Shown: piece after piece, positions 15,165-23,890 of the stretch
Layout of the letters: each line of letters opens with the position of its first letter
Numbering within the stretch: the stretch's first letter is position 1
Assembly (NCBI RefSeq): GCF_040363165.1
Contig: NZ_BSRG01000014.1
Span: 1 to 50,005 of the forward strand
From: Thermus sp. LT1-2-5
GTDB taxonomy: Bacteria > Deinococcota > Deinococci > Deinococcales > Thermaceae
Length of the DNA: 50,005 bases
Direction of reading: 5' to 3'
Made by a program: the position numbers and the translations under genes
The notes under the pieces: model-generated
The model's input: the letters and a program-made list of their open reading frames with translations, nothing else
Told to the model about the DNA's origin: nothing
The model's database searches: none

Positions 15165-16535
15165 GTGCGGGCGGTGGTGGTGGGAGCCGGCATCGGCGGC
15201 CTGGTGGCGGCGAGGGCCCTGAGGCGGGCGGGCCTGGAGGTGGTGGTCCTGGAGGCCCACACCTACCCCGGGGGGCTGGCGGGGAGCTTCCTCCACAAGG
15301 GCTTCCGCTTCGAGGCGGGGGCCACCCTCCTCACGGGCCTCAGGCCCGAGGCCCCCTTGGGGCGGGCTTTGGCCCTTTTGGGCCTGGCCCTGCCCCTCTC
15401 CCCCCTGCCGGAGGGCTTTCCCCTCCTGGAGGTCCTCCTGCCCCGGGGGCGCCTGGTGCGGCCCGTGGGGCGGCGGGCGGAGCGGGAGGCGGAGCGGGAC
15501 TTCTTCGGGCCCCAGGTCCTCCCCTTCTGGGACTGGCAGGAGGACCGGGCGGAGCGGCTCCTCGCCCTGGCCCCAAGCCTCCCCTGGCCCCCGGAAGGGG
15601 AGGAGTGGGGGGCGCTCCTAGGGCGCCTTCCCGCCCTCCTTCCCCTCCTCCCCGAGCTCTTTCTCCCCGTCCTGGCCCGCTCCCCCCAGGACCCCCAGTT
15701 CCGCCGCTTCCTGGCGGCGCAGCTCCTCATCACCGCCCAGACCGAGAACCCCTACGCCCTTTACGCCGCCCTCGCCCTGGACCTGCCCCACCTGGGGGTG
15801 GCCCTGCCCCCCCGCATGGGCCTCCTGGCCGAGGCTTTGGCGGAGGGCCTCGAGGTGCGCTACAAGGCGCGGGCCCTACGCCTCCTCCACCGCGGGGGGC
15901 GGGCCTATGGGGTGGAGGTGGCCTACGGGGGGAGGCGGCGGGGGGAAAGGGAGGTGGTGGAGGGGGAGGTCTTCCTCCTCAACGCGCCCCCCGAGCCCCT
16001 CCTGGGCCTGCCCGAGCGGGCGCCCCGGGACGCCTGGGGGGCCTTTGTGGTTTATGGGGTCCTCCCCTTCGCCGCGCCGCCCCCCTACTTTCGGCAAAAC
16101 GCCCGGGAGCGCCCCTTCGCCTTCCTCTCCCTGCGCCCCGAGGGGGAAAGGACCCTCTTTACCCTGTCCTTCCACGTGCCCATCGCTCCCTGGCTTGGCC
16201 TCTCCCGGGAGGCTTACCGGGAGGCCAAGGCCCGCTTTCTGGAAAGGGCCCTCCATCTGGGGGAGGCCCTCCTCCCTGGCCTGCGGGAGGCCTCCCCCCT
16301 CTTCGCCGCCACCCCCAGGACCTACCTCCGCTTCGCCGGCCGGGCCTGGGTGGGGGGCATCCCCCAGACCCACCCCTTCCGCTTCCCCCGGGTGCGCCTT
16401 CTGGCCAACGCCTTCCGGGTGGGGGAAGGGGTCTTCCCGGGGCAGGGCATTCCCGCTGCCGCCCTCTCCGGGCTCAGGGGGGCCCGGCTGGCCCTGGCGT
16501 ACCTGGGCCTAAGAGGCGCTCTAGGTAGTCCCTGA
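15165..16535 (+). CDS. CrtI-like FAD-dependent oxidoreductase
   Basis: 456 aa. Starts MRAVVVGAGIGGLVAARALRR, a GxGxxG FAD-binding motif, then YPGGLAGSF and FEAGATLL as in phytoene desaturase/carotenoid isomerase-type enzymes. The C-terminal GEGVFPGQGIPAAALSG fits the second FAD-contact motif. GTG start. Length is somewhat under classical CrtI (about 490-510), so it could be a desaturase, an isomerase or a related carotenoid oxidoreductase. It converges on the hydrolase gene with a 62-bp overlap. The amino-acid content is extreme in Leu, Pro and Arg, in line with G+C above its neighbours. Confidence 0.8.
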   Translation: MRAVVVGAGIGGLVAARALRRAGLEVVVLEAHTYPGGLAGSFLHKGFRFEAGATLLTGLRPEAPLGRALALLGLALPLSPLPEGFPLLEVLLPRGRLVRPVGRRAEREAERDFFGPQVLPFWDWQEDRAERLLALAPSLPWPPEGEEWGALLGRLPALLPLLPELFLPVLARSPQDPQFRRFLAAQLLITAQTENPYALYAALALDLPHLGVALPPRMGLLAEALAEGLEVRYKARALRLLHRGGRAYGVEVAYGGRRRGEREVVEGEVFLLNAPPEPLLGLPERAPRDAWGAFVVYGVLPFAAPPPYFRQNARERPFAFLSLRPEGERTLFTLSFHVPIAPWLGLSREAYREAKARFLERALHLGEALLPGLREASPLFAATPRTYLRFAGRAWVGGIPQTHPFRFPRVRLLANAFRVGEGVFPGQGIPAAALSGLRGARLALAYLGLRGALGSP

Positions 16536-17751
16536 GGGCCCGGGCGGTGCGCCCCTCCCGCTCCGTGAGGAGGTCCAGGTGGGTGAGCCCGGGAAGGACC
16601 TCCACCAACCCGGGCGTTTTGGGGAAAAGCTCGGCGAGGCGGAAGCCCTCCGGCCGGCTCACCAGCCCCCGGCCCGCCCCCAGGGCCAGGACGGGGTAGG
16701 GGAGGGACCGGGGCCCGAGGTCAGGGCGCACGTGGGGATAGCCCCCCACCTCCAGGAGGAGGCGGTAGGGGAAGTACCACTCGGAAAACCCCGTCTCCTC
16801 CCGGGCGAAGGCGCGGAGGAAGGCCCTGGGGTCCGTGGCCTCCCCTGTGTCCCGCCAGGCGATGGGGCCCCGCCGCGGCCCCCGCACGGTGAGCTGGAGC
16901 CGCCCCTGGAGGAGGCCCCAAAGGCTCAGGCCCTCCCGGGCGTAGGCCCGTCCCGCGCTCACGCTGAAGATGGGGAAGGGGCTGTAGTGGTCGTCCACCC
17001 GGAGGAGGGCCTTGGCCTCCCGGGTGGCCCGGTAGGGCCCGAAGGGCACGGGCTCCTCGGGCCGCCGTGCCGCCAGGAAGGCCTCCGCCTCGGCCAGGGC
17101 GAGCTCCTTGGGTCCGAGCCCCGGGAGGCGGAGGACGGGGCTTGCCCGGCCGGCGAGGAGGTCCTCGAGGCCCGGGAGGCGGCCCAGGGGGGTGTCCTGC
17201 CCCCGGAGAAGCGCCTCCCGGGAAAGGTTCACCAGGCCCAAGGTGCCGTCCAGGAGGAGGAGGCCCCTAAGCTTCTCCCCGTGGGCGTAGGCGTAGAGGG
17301 CGGCGAGGCTTGCCCCCAGGGAGTGGCCCGCTAGGACCACGGGGGCGCGCCCCCGGGCCGCCTCCACCGCCCGGTCCAGGTCCATGAGGTGGACGTCCAG
17401 CCCGAAGTCCCTTAGGGGGGAAAGGTCGGGCTCGGGGAGGGCCTCGTAGTAGGCCAGGGGATCCTCCTGGGAGAAGCCCCGCCGATCCTCCAGGCCGTTG
17501 GCCCGCCGCTCCCAGGCCCAGACCTCGAGCCAAGGCGCCTCCCGCCTCAGGGCCTCCGCCAGGAGGGCGAAGTTGGTGCTCCCCCCGAGGAGGCCCGGGA
17601 CGAGGAGGAGCACCGCCCTCGGGCGCTCCGCCGGGAAGACCAGGGCGTAGCTTCGGTCCAGTTCCGGTCGCCCGGTGTCGGCCCCGGGAAGGGTGCGGTA
17701 GGTCTGGGCCAAGGCGAGGCCCAGAAGGAGCGCAAGGGCGAGGGGGCGCAT
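16474..17751 (-). CDS. Secreted alpha/beta hydrolase
   Basis: 425 aa with a signal peptide (MRPLALALLLGLALAQ). LLVPGLLGGSTNF gives the oxyanion-hole region, GHSLG (S144) the nucleophile elbow, and GLTHLDLL near the C-terminus a candidate His. Substrate unknown; an esterase or lipase-like role outside the cytoplasm is likely. Its 3' end overlaps the CrtI-like gene. No operon partner. Confidence 0.75.
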   Translation of the reverse strand: MRPLALALLLGLALAQTYRTLPGADTGRPELDRSYALVFPAERPRAVLLLVPGLLGGSTNFALLAEALRREAPWLEVWAWERRANGLEDRRGFSQEDPLAYYEALPEPDLSPLRDFGLDVHLMDLDRAVEAARGRAPVVLAGHSLGASLAALYAYAHGEKLRGLLLLDGTLGLVNLSREALLRGQDTPLGRLPGLEDLLAGRASPVLRLPGLGPKELALAEAEAFLAARRPEEPVPFGPYRATREAKALLRVDDHYSPFPIFSVSAGRAYAREGLSLWGLLQGRLQLTVRGPRRGPIAWRDTGEATDPRAFLRAFAREETGFSEWYFPYRLLLEVGGYPHVRPDLGPRSLPYPVLALGAGRGLVSRPEGFRLAELFPKTPGLVEVLPGLTHLDLLTEREGRTARALRDYLERLLGPGTPGPAGPP

Positions 17752-18071
17752 GCCCTTATGTTGGGCTTGGGCGGCTAGGGCGCTAGGAGGGAGGCTACGG
17801 TTTCCCGGGAGAAACCCTTGGGCGCAACCGGGAACTTCTCACCCTGGGGGGCTATCTGCCCGGGGAAAGCCGCGCCCAGGGGGTGGAGGCGCGGATGCGG
17901 AAGAAGGGGAGGTGCCCTGCTAGGGCTTGGGGCTTCCCCTGGAGGCGGTCAAAAAGGGAGTCTGAGCGCACCGCCTAGCGGGCGAAGAAGGTGGCCATGA
18001 CCCCCTCCGCCATGCCCCCTAGCTTGTAGAGGCGCTCCTCCGGGGTCATTGCCTGTGGGGTGGCACGTCCC
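17752..18071. other. Gap with a short remnant frame
   Basis: No full gene. On the minus strand a 24-codon frame (18049-17975) reads MTPEERLYKLGGMAEGVMATFFAR and may be the tail of a lost gene or a small protein; nothing supports translation. The rest is G+C-rich without clear structure. Confidence 0.4.
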
Positions 18072-18785
18072 CTAACCTCGTGCCGGCGCCTCGGCCAAGA
18101 CCAGGCCAAGCCTGCCGAAGCGGCGAAGCTCCACGCAAAAGCCCGCCTCCTCCAATAGCCCAAGGAGCGCCTCCTCCCTTGGCCGAAAGAGCCCCAAGGA
18201 GGCCCCGGGCCCCAGGAGGAGCATCCCGAAAAGCCTTCCTCCCCCCCGGAGGACCCGGCGGGCCTCCAGGGCCGCCCTCCTGGGGTCTTGGAACTCGTTC
18301 CAGGTGGGGCCGATGGCCACCCCGCCAAAACTCTCATTCCGGAAGGGGAGGGCCTCCCCGTGGCCCAGGAGGTAGGGGCCGGGCCGCCGCCTTGCCGCCG
18401 CCTTTAGGAAGGCGGGGGAAGGGTCCAGGCCCACCGCCCTTTCCCCTAAGGCTTCCCGGTAGACCCCGGTGCCCGTGCCCACGTCCAGGAAGGGCCCCCC
18501 GGTAGGGAGGAGCCAGGAGCGGAGGAGGGCCAGCTCCTCGGGGTAGGTTAGGGCCCTCCCGGAAAGGAGAGCGGTGGACCGCCCCCGCCAGGCGTCGTAG
18601 GCCCAAGGGGTGAGGGGGAGGCGGTTGACCCAGGCGAGGAGGGGCCGCTCCTGGCCCGCCCGCAGGTCCAAAAACCCCTGGCGAAAGGGGTAGCGCGCCC
18701 CGCACCGGGGGCACGAGAACCCCTCCAGGCCCGCCCCGCACCGCGGGCAGGCGAGGAGGGGGGGAAGCCAAGGGGGAAGCGCCAT
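18072..18785 (-). CDS. SAM-dependent methyltransferase with zinc ribbon
   Basis: 237 aa. An N-terminal four-Cys ribbon (C13, C16, C25, C28) is followed by a class I methyltransferase fold with DVGTGTG at 101-107. The layout resembles RlmA-type rRNA guanine methyltransferases, but the match is general. The ATG follows a terminator T-run with no ribosome site, so translation is probably leaderless or depends on read-through. No linked genes hint at the substrate. Confidence 0.75.
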   Translation of the reverse strand: MALPPWLPPLLACPRCGAGLEGFSCPRCGARYPFRQGFLDLRAGQERPLLAWVNRLPLTPWAYDAWRGRSTALLSGRALTYPEELALLRSWLLPTGGPFLDVGTGTGVYREALGERAVGLDPSPAFLKAAARRRPGPYLLGHGEALPFRNESFGGVAIGPTWNEFQDPRRAALEARRVLRGGGRLFGMLLLGPGASLGLFRPREEALLGLLEEAGFCVELRRFGRLGLVLAEAPARG

Positions 18786-18814
18786 AAAAAGGGCCCCCAG
18801 GCCCGCCTGGGGGC
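18786..18814 (-). terminator. Strong rho-independent terminator after the DUF4397 gene
   Basis: Minus strand GCCCCCAGG-CGGG-CCTGGGGGC followed by CCTTTTT. The stem (18793-18801 with 18806-18814) is perfect. The T-run touches the ATG of the downstream methyltransferase gene. Confidence 0.85.
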
Positions 18815-18828
18815 GTGGTTTCGCCCTT

Positions 18829-19494
18829 CTAGCGGTTTCCGCCCAGGGCGGCGGCGTCCACCACCGGCACCACGGTGAGGGTGCCTGCCCTCACGCTCCC
18901 CACGGCGAAAACGGTGTAGGTCTTGCCGCTTTCCAAGACCACCCCGGGAAGCTCCAGGGCCACGGTGGCCGTGCCCGCCACCCGCACCTCCAGGTCGTAC
19001 CGCCCTGCGGGCACCACCAGGTACTGCCCCGCCCGGGGGAAGGGGAGGTTCTGGAAGAGCACGGGGCCTCCCTTCACCGCCACGTCCACCGCCGGGGCGT
19101 CGGGGGAAGCGTGGACCACCCGCACCCGGGCGTAGCCCGCCCGCGGGAAGAGGCCCGCCAGGGCGTCCGTGTAGACTTGGGGCCGGATCTGGGCCAAAAA
19201 GCCCGTGGCGGCCACGGTGTAGTAGACCCCCTCCCGGAGGTCCAGCTCGGCGTCGATGACCACGGGGGCGTCCTGCCCCGCCGGCACCACCTGGACCCGC
19301 ACTTTCGCCGCGGGAAGGGGGATGTAGGGGGTCACCTCCTTGAAGGCCAGGTTCTGGATGACCCGCTCCCCGTTCACCAAGACGTCCACCGCCGGAGCGT
19401 CGGGGGAGAGGTGGGCCACCCGCACCATGGCCCCCTGGGCCAGGGCCAGGCCACCCAAGGCTAGGGCCAAAAGAATTCCCAGGATCCTTTGCAT
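18829..19494 (-). CDS. Secreted protein with two DUF4397 repeats
   Basis: 221 aa with a signal peptide (MQRILGILLALALGGLALAQG). Two copies of a beta-sandwich repeat are visible: VRVAHLSPDAPAVDVLVNGE near residue 24 and VRVVHASPDAPAVDVAVKGG near residue 126. DUF4397 proteins are cell-surface proteins of unknown function. Ribosome site AGGAGG upstream. Single-gene unit closed by the terminator at 18786-18814. Confidence 0.88.
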   Translation of the reverse strand: MQRILGILLALALGGLALAQGAMVRVAHLSPDAPAVDVLVNGERVIQNLAFKEVTPYIPLPAAKVRVQVVPAGQDAPVVIDAELDLREGVYYTVAATGFLAQIRPQVYTDALAGLFPRAGYARVRVVHASPDAPAVDVAVKGGPVLFQNLPFPRAGQYLVVPAGRYDLEVRVAGTATVALELPGVVLESGKTYTVFAVGSVRAGTLTVVPVVDAAALGGNR

Positions 19495-19598
19495 GCAAAC
19501 CTCCTCGCCCCTACGGGCCCTCTAAAAATATCCCAAAACCTGCCGTATAACTTTTGTCTAGGCTACCGAGCCCGCCCCCTTTGTGGTCCAGGTGGCCT

Positions 19599-21077
19599 TT
19601 ATTCCGTCGCCGCCACTTCCAAGGGCAAGCCGAAGGCCTTCTGGAAGAGCCCCGCCTGCTTTGCCGCCTCCACCCGCTCCACCCAGGGGTCCACGTCCGC
19701 CTCGAGGCGAAGCCGCACCCCTTCCCCAAGCTCCACCCGCACCCCCCGCACCCGCCCCGAGCGGGTGCGCTCCAGCATCTCAGCCAGGCGCAAGAGGGCG
19801 GAAAGCCTGAGGAGCCGCTTGGCGTCCCCCCGTTCCGTGAGGGGCTTGAGGCCTCCCAAGGAAGGGTCGCCCCGGCGGTGGTAGCGCACCAAGAGGCCCA
19901 AAAGGGCCTGCTCCCGGTGGGAAAACCCCAAGAGGGGCTCGGAATAGACCAGGTAGGCCCCGTGCTTGTGGTGGTCGCGGTAGCCCAGGCGCATGCCGAT
20001 GTCGTGGAGGTGGGCCGCCTCCTGGAGGAGCCGCCTTTCCGCTTCCCCGTAGCGGTGAAGGGGCCAAAGCCCTTCGAAGAGGGCGAGGGCCAGGCGCTTC
20101 ACCCGGTCCCGGTGGTCCTCCGGAAAGGGGTAGCGCAGGTAGAGGCTTTCCACGGCGAAGGCCCGGGGATCGGGGAGGAGGTGGGGCGGGGGGAGGAAGC
20201 GGGTGAAGAAGGCCCCCTCGCGGATCCCCATGCCGCTTACCCAAAGCCCCGGGGCCCCCACGTGGGCCAAAAGAAGGCGCAGGAAGGCCAAGGAGGCGGG
20301 GAGGGTGCGGGCCCGGTGGCCCTCGAGGCCAGGAAGCTCGGCCCGGGCCTTTAGCGGGAGGCCTAGCACCTTTTCGTAGAGCGCCTCCACCCCTTCCCGG
20401 GGCAGGAAGTAGCCGTGCAGGTGCTCCCAAGGGTAGCCCCGCTCCTTGGCGTGCAGGCGGGCGATGGCCCGCACGTTCCCCCCAAGGCCCACCAGGGGAA
20501 GGCCCCCTTCCAGGGAAAGCGCCTTAAGGCGCCGGGCCACCTCCCTTTCCAGGGCCCGCACCTCCTTCTTGGCCGGGGGGTCGGAGGGGAGGAAAGCCTC
20601 CGTGAGGCGCAGGGCCCCTAAGGGCAGGGCGACCCCGTGCCGGAACCTGCGCCCTTCCATGCGGGAGATCTGGGCGCTCCCGCCCCCCTGGTCCACCACC
20701 AAAGCGTCCTCCAGGAAAAGGCCATTGGCCACCGCCAAGACCCCGAGCCTAGCCTCCTCCTCCCCCGGCACCACCATGGCCTCGAGGCCCAGGGCCCGGG
20801 CTTCTTCCAGGACTAAGGCCCCGTTTTCGGCATCGCGGATGGCGCTTGTGGCCAGGACCACCACCTCGTCCACCGGGACCGCCTTTAGGAAGTCGGCGAA
20901 GGCCCTGAGGGCCTTTCTGCCCCGGGCCAGGGCCTCAGGGAGGATGCGCCCGCGGGCTAGGCCCTCCCCCAGGGCCACCGCCTCCCGAAGCTCGTCCGCC
21001 AGGAGGTAGTAGGCCCCCAGGCGGTAGCGGTACACCACCAGGCGGAAGGTGCCCGAACCCAGGTCTAAGACGGCCAA
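19599..21077 (-). CDS. ppx: Ppx/GppA exopolyphosphatase/pppGpp phosphatase
   Basis: 492 aa from a TTG at 21077 preceded by AAGGAG. The frame continues upstream but there it is antisense to ppk, so the long version is rejected. Actin-like ATPase motifs are VLDLGSGTFRLVVY, VVDQGGGSAQISR and GLGGNVRAIAR. The C-terminal part is an HD-like domain (HLHDIGMRLGYRDHHKHGAYL). It removes phosphate from polyphosphate or pppGpp. It is divergent from ppk with only 51 bp between the starts, so synthesis and breakdown share a control region. Confidence 0.9.
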   Translation of the reverse strand: MAVLDLGSGTFRLVVYRYRLGAYYLLADELREAVALGEGLARGRILPEALARGRKALRAFADFLKAVPVDEVVVLATSAIRDAENGALVLEEARALGLEAMVVPGEEEARLGVLAVANGLFLEDALVVDQGGGSAQISRMEGRRFRHGVALPLGALRLTEAFLPSDPPAKKEVRALEREVARRLKALSLEGGLPLVGLGGNVRAIARLHAKERGYPWEHLHGYFLPREGVEALYEKVLGLPLKARAELPGLEGHRARTLPASLAFLRLLLAHVGAPGLWVSGMGIREGAFFTRFLPPPHLLPDPRAFAVESLYLRYPFPEDHRDRVKRLALALFEGLWPLHRYGEAERRLLQEAAHLHDIGMRLGYRDHHKHGAYLVYSEPLLGFSHREQALLGLLVRYHRRGDPSLGGLKPLTERGDAKRLLRLSALLRLAEMLERTRSGRVRGVRVELGEGVRLRLEADVDPWVERVEAAKQAGLFQKAFGLPLEVAATE

Positions 21078-21115
21078 GGTACGCTCCTTGACCTCTTCCT
21101 GACGGGATGCTGGCG

Positions 21116-21121
21116 TAATCT
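21116..21121 (+). promoter_or_regulatory. Candidate leaderless ppk -10 box
   Basis: TAATCT lies 7 nt before the ATG of ppk. A TTGACC at 21088 is too far for a normal spacer (22 bp). Confidence 0.35.
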
Positions 21122-21128
21122 GTAGCAA

Positions 21129-22955
21129 ATGCACCTCCAGCCCGAAGCGAGCTGGCTTCAGTTTAACCGCCGGGTCCTCAAGCAAAGCGAAAGGCCCGAC
21201 TTTCCCCTTCTGGAGAGGCTCCGCTTCCTCGCCATTTGGAACCGCAATCTGGACGAGTTCTTCGCCGCCCGCATCGCCAAGCCCTTCCTCAAGGGGCGGG
21301 GGGATGCGGCCCACCTGGCCCTCCTGGAAGAGGCCAGGGCCCAAGCCCTCCTGGCGGCGGAGCGCTACCGCGCCCTCCTCCAGGAGGCGGCCCCCGCCTT
21401 GCAGGTCCTCTCCGCCGAGGCCCTGGACGAGATGGACTGGAGGTACTTCCGCGTCTACCTGGCGGAGGTGGTGGCCCCAAGGACCGACCTCATCCCCTGG
21501 GAGGCGGTGGGGGACCTTTCCCACGGGGCCCTGTACTTCGCCTCACCCCGCCACCTGGTGCGCTTGCCGCAGGACCTTCCCCGCCTCTTGCCGGTGCCGG
21601 GCCGGGAAGGGACCTTCGTGCGCCTGGGGGCCTTGGTGCGGGCCCGAAGCGACCTCTTCCTCCCCGAGGAGGCCCCCCTGTACGAGTTTCGCCTCCTCAG
21701 GCTTTTGGAAAGCGAGCGGGCCCGGGCGGACTGGGACGAGTTGGCCCAGGCTCTGGAAGAACGGCAGGAGGGAGCGCCCACCTTGCTGGTGGTGGAGGAG
21801 GGCTTTCCCCCGGCGTGGCTTTTGCGGCTTCGGGAGGGGCTAAATCTCCTACCGGAGGAGGTCTTTGTTCTCCCCCCACCCTTGGACCTCACCCTGGTGG
21901 AGGCCTTGGTGGCGGCGGGGCCGACGAGCCTCCGCTTCCCTCCCTTGCGGCCCGCTAAGCCCAAGGGCTTTCTGAAGAACCCTTTGGCCCGGCTGCAGGA
22001 GGAGGACCTTCTCCTCTACCACCCCTTTGAGGACTACGGCGCCGTGGAGCGCTTCGCCGAGGCGGCCCTCCGCCCCGAGGTGGAGGAGGTGTACGCCACC
22101 CTCTACCGCACCGGGGAGGAAAATCCCCTGGCGGAGGCCCTCCTGGAGGCGGCCAGGCGGGGCAAAAAGGTCCACGTCCTCCTGGAGGGGCGGGCCCGCT
22201 TTGACGAGCTTTTGAACCTCCGCTGGTACCTGCGCTTTCTCCGGGCTGGGGTGGAGGTGCTTCCCCTTTCCGAACGCAAGGTGCACGCCAAGGCCCTGCT
22301 CCTCTTAACCCGGGAGGGGGGGTTTGCGCACCTGGGCACCGGGAACTACAACCCGCAAAACGGGCGGCAGTACACCGACTTTTCCCTCTTTACCGCCCAC
22401 GAGGGGGTGGTGCGGGACGTCCTCGTCTTTTTCCAAGCCATGCGGGCGGGGGTGTTTCCCGCCCTTTCCCTGCTTCGCACCGGGGAGGCCATCCGCGCCC
22501 TCTTGGTGGAGTCCATTCGGGCAGAGGCCCACCCCCAGGGGCGGGTGATCCTTAAGTTCAACCACCTCACCGACCCGGAGGTGCTAGGGGCCCTGGCGGA
22601 GGCGGCGGAGGCGGGGGCCCGGGTGGACCTCCTGGTGCGGAGCACCCTCACCCTCCTCCACCCGGGCTTTCGCGCCAAGAGCCTGGTGGGGCGCTTCCTG
22701 GAGCACGCCCGGGTGGCCGCCTTCCGGGCGGGGGGCGCTTGGAAGGTCTACCTCACCAGCGCCGACGCCATGCCCCGCAACTTCCAAAACCGCTTTGAGC
22801 TCCTCTTTCCCGTGCAGGACAAGGAGGCGAAGCGCAAGGTGCTCAAGGTCCTGAAGCGCCAAATCCGGGACGATCGCAACAGCTTCCTCCTCCTGCTCGA
22901 GGGGGAAAAACCCCTTTGGGGGGGCCGCCACGATGCCCAGCGCCCCCTCAGCTAA
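21129..22955 (+). CDS. ppk: Polyphosphate kinase PPK1
   Basis: 608 aa, slightly short for PPK1 (about 690). It reversibly polymerises phosphate from ATP. The N-domain starts with SWLQFNRRVLKQSERPDFPLLERLRFLAIW..NLDEFF. ERKVHAKALLL carries the phosphorylated His (H386), followed by HLGTGNYNPQNGRQYTDFSLFT; NRFELLFPV near the end is the C2 core. Leaderless-type start. The SixA gene follows after 8 bp. Confidence 0.95.
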   Translation: MHLQPEASWLQFNRRVLKQSERPDFPLLERLRFLAIWNRNLDEFFAARIAKPFLKGRGDAAHLALLEEARAQALLAAERYRALLQEAAPALQVLSAEALDEMDWRYFRVYLAEVVAPRTDLIPWEAVGDLSHGALYFASPRHLVRLPQDLPRLLPVPGREGTFVRLGALVRARSDLFLPEEAPLYEFRLLRLLESERARADWDELAQALEERQEGAPTLLVVEEGFPPAWLLRLREGLNLLPEEVFVLPPPLDLTLVEALVAAGPTSLRFPPLRPAKPKGFLKNPLARLQEEDLLLYHPFEDYGAVERFAEAALRPEVEEVYATLYRTGEENPLAEALLEAARRGKKVHVLLEGRARFDELLNLRWYLRFLRAGVEVLPLSERKVHAKALLLLTREGGFAHLGTGNYNPQNGRQYTDFSLFTAHEGVVRDVLVFFQAMRAGVFPALSLLRTGEAIRALLVESIRAEAHPQGRVILKFNHLTDPEVLGALAEAAEAGARVDLLVRSTLTLLHPGFRAKSLVGRFLEHARVAAFRAGGAWKVYLTSADAMPRNFQNRFELLFPVQDKEAKRKVLKVLKRQIRDDRNSFLLLLEGEKPLWGGRHDAQRPLS

Positions 22956-22963
22956 GCTAAGGC

Positions 22964-23461
22964 ATGGAGCTATTCCTCGTGCGCCACGCCCTGGCCCTGC
23001 CCTCGGAGGGGGAAGGGGAGGAGGCGGACGACGCCAGGCCCCTAGCCCCCAAGGGGGTGCGCCGCTTCCGCAAGGTGGTGAGGGGCCTGAAGGCCCTAGG
23101 GGTGTCCCTGGACCTTATCCTCACCAGCCCCAAGCGCCGGGCCCTGGAAACGGCGGAGATCCTATTGGAGCTTTTGGAGGGGGAAAGCCGGGCGACCCCG
23201 CACCTAGCCCTCCCCCCTTCCCCGGCCCTCCTGGAAGAAATTCCCAAAAGGGGCCGTGTGGCCCTGGTGGGGCACGAGCCCTACCTGTCGGAGCTTTTGG
23301 CCTGGCTTCTTTTGGGGGATTTCCTGGGGAGCTCGGCGCTGGGGGAGTCGGCCTCCCGCTTTCCCTTCAAAAAGGGCGGCGTGGCCTGGCTGCAAGGGGA
23401 ACCCCTCCCCGGGGGGATGGCCTTGAAGGCCTTCCTGCCCCCCAGGATCTTCCGGCGCTAG
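22964..23461 (+). CDS. sixA: SixA-type phosphohistidine phosphatase
   Basis: 165 aa histidine-phosphatase fold. LVRHALAL (His8, with Ala in place of the usual Gly, as in SixA) and VGHEPYLSELL give the two catalytic His. SixA removes phosphate from His residues. Co-transcribed with ppk; it may act on the PPK phospho-His or on a signalling protein, which is inference. Confidence 0.85.
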   Translation: MELFLVRHALALPSEGEGEEADDARPLAPKGVRRFRKVVRGLKALGVSLDLILTSPKRRALETAEILLELLEGESRATPHLALPPSPALLEEIPKRGRVALVGHEPYLSELLAWLLLGDFLGSSALGESASRFPFKKGGVAWLQGEPLPGGMALKAFLPPRIFRR

Positions 23462-23617
23462 CCCGCCTTTTCCTAGGTTTTCCGGGTCGGGTGGGCCAGG
23501 GGGAGGTGCGTTTTGGCCAAGCCCAAATTGGGCTCCCTGGCTCGGGGTGGTCTACGACCTCACGCGCGGTACACTAGTGGCGGGATACCTCGCTTCCTCC
23601 TTGGAGGCGATTACCCT

Positions 23618-23890
23618 ATGGCCCAATCGCGTCTGGCTCAGGCAGAACCCGCAGCTCGGCTCCTAGAGCGGGCCGAGAGCCGCTGGGCCCTCATCCGTGA
23701 CGCCCTGCGTAACCCGGACGACTGGGACGACCTGGATTGGCAGGGCGAGGTGGCCGAGCTTGGGGCGCTGTACACCCTCCTCGGGCGGGTTCGCCCCGCC
23801 ACGCCCGAGGAGGAGGAGCGGATAGGGCGCCTTTTGCGGGAGATCCGCGAAGCGGCCCGCGAGTTCGGCTTTAGCCCGCCCCCGCTGTAG
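23618..23890 (+). CDS. Small hypothetical protein
   Basis: 90 aa from the ATG at 23618, with GGAGG 10 nt upstream. Charged and helical (ESRWALIRDALRNPDDWDDLDW; PEEEERIGRLLREIREAAREFG), no signal or membrane segment. I recognise no family. The G+C and codon use look coding. Confidence 0.55.
   Translation: MAQSRLAQAEPAARLLERAESRWALIRDALRNPDDWDDLDWQGEVAELGALYTLLGRVRPATPEEEERIGRLLREIREAAREFGFSPPPL

Noticed and set aside
21078-21524. N-terminal extension of Ppx/GppA to a 641-aa protein
   Set aside because: The extension is antisense to ppk; the actin-like domain begins right after 21077 with a good ribosome site.
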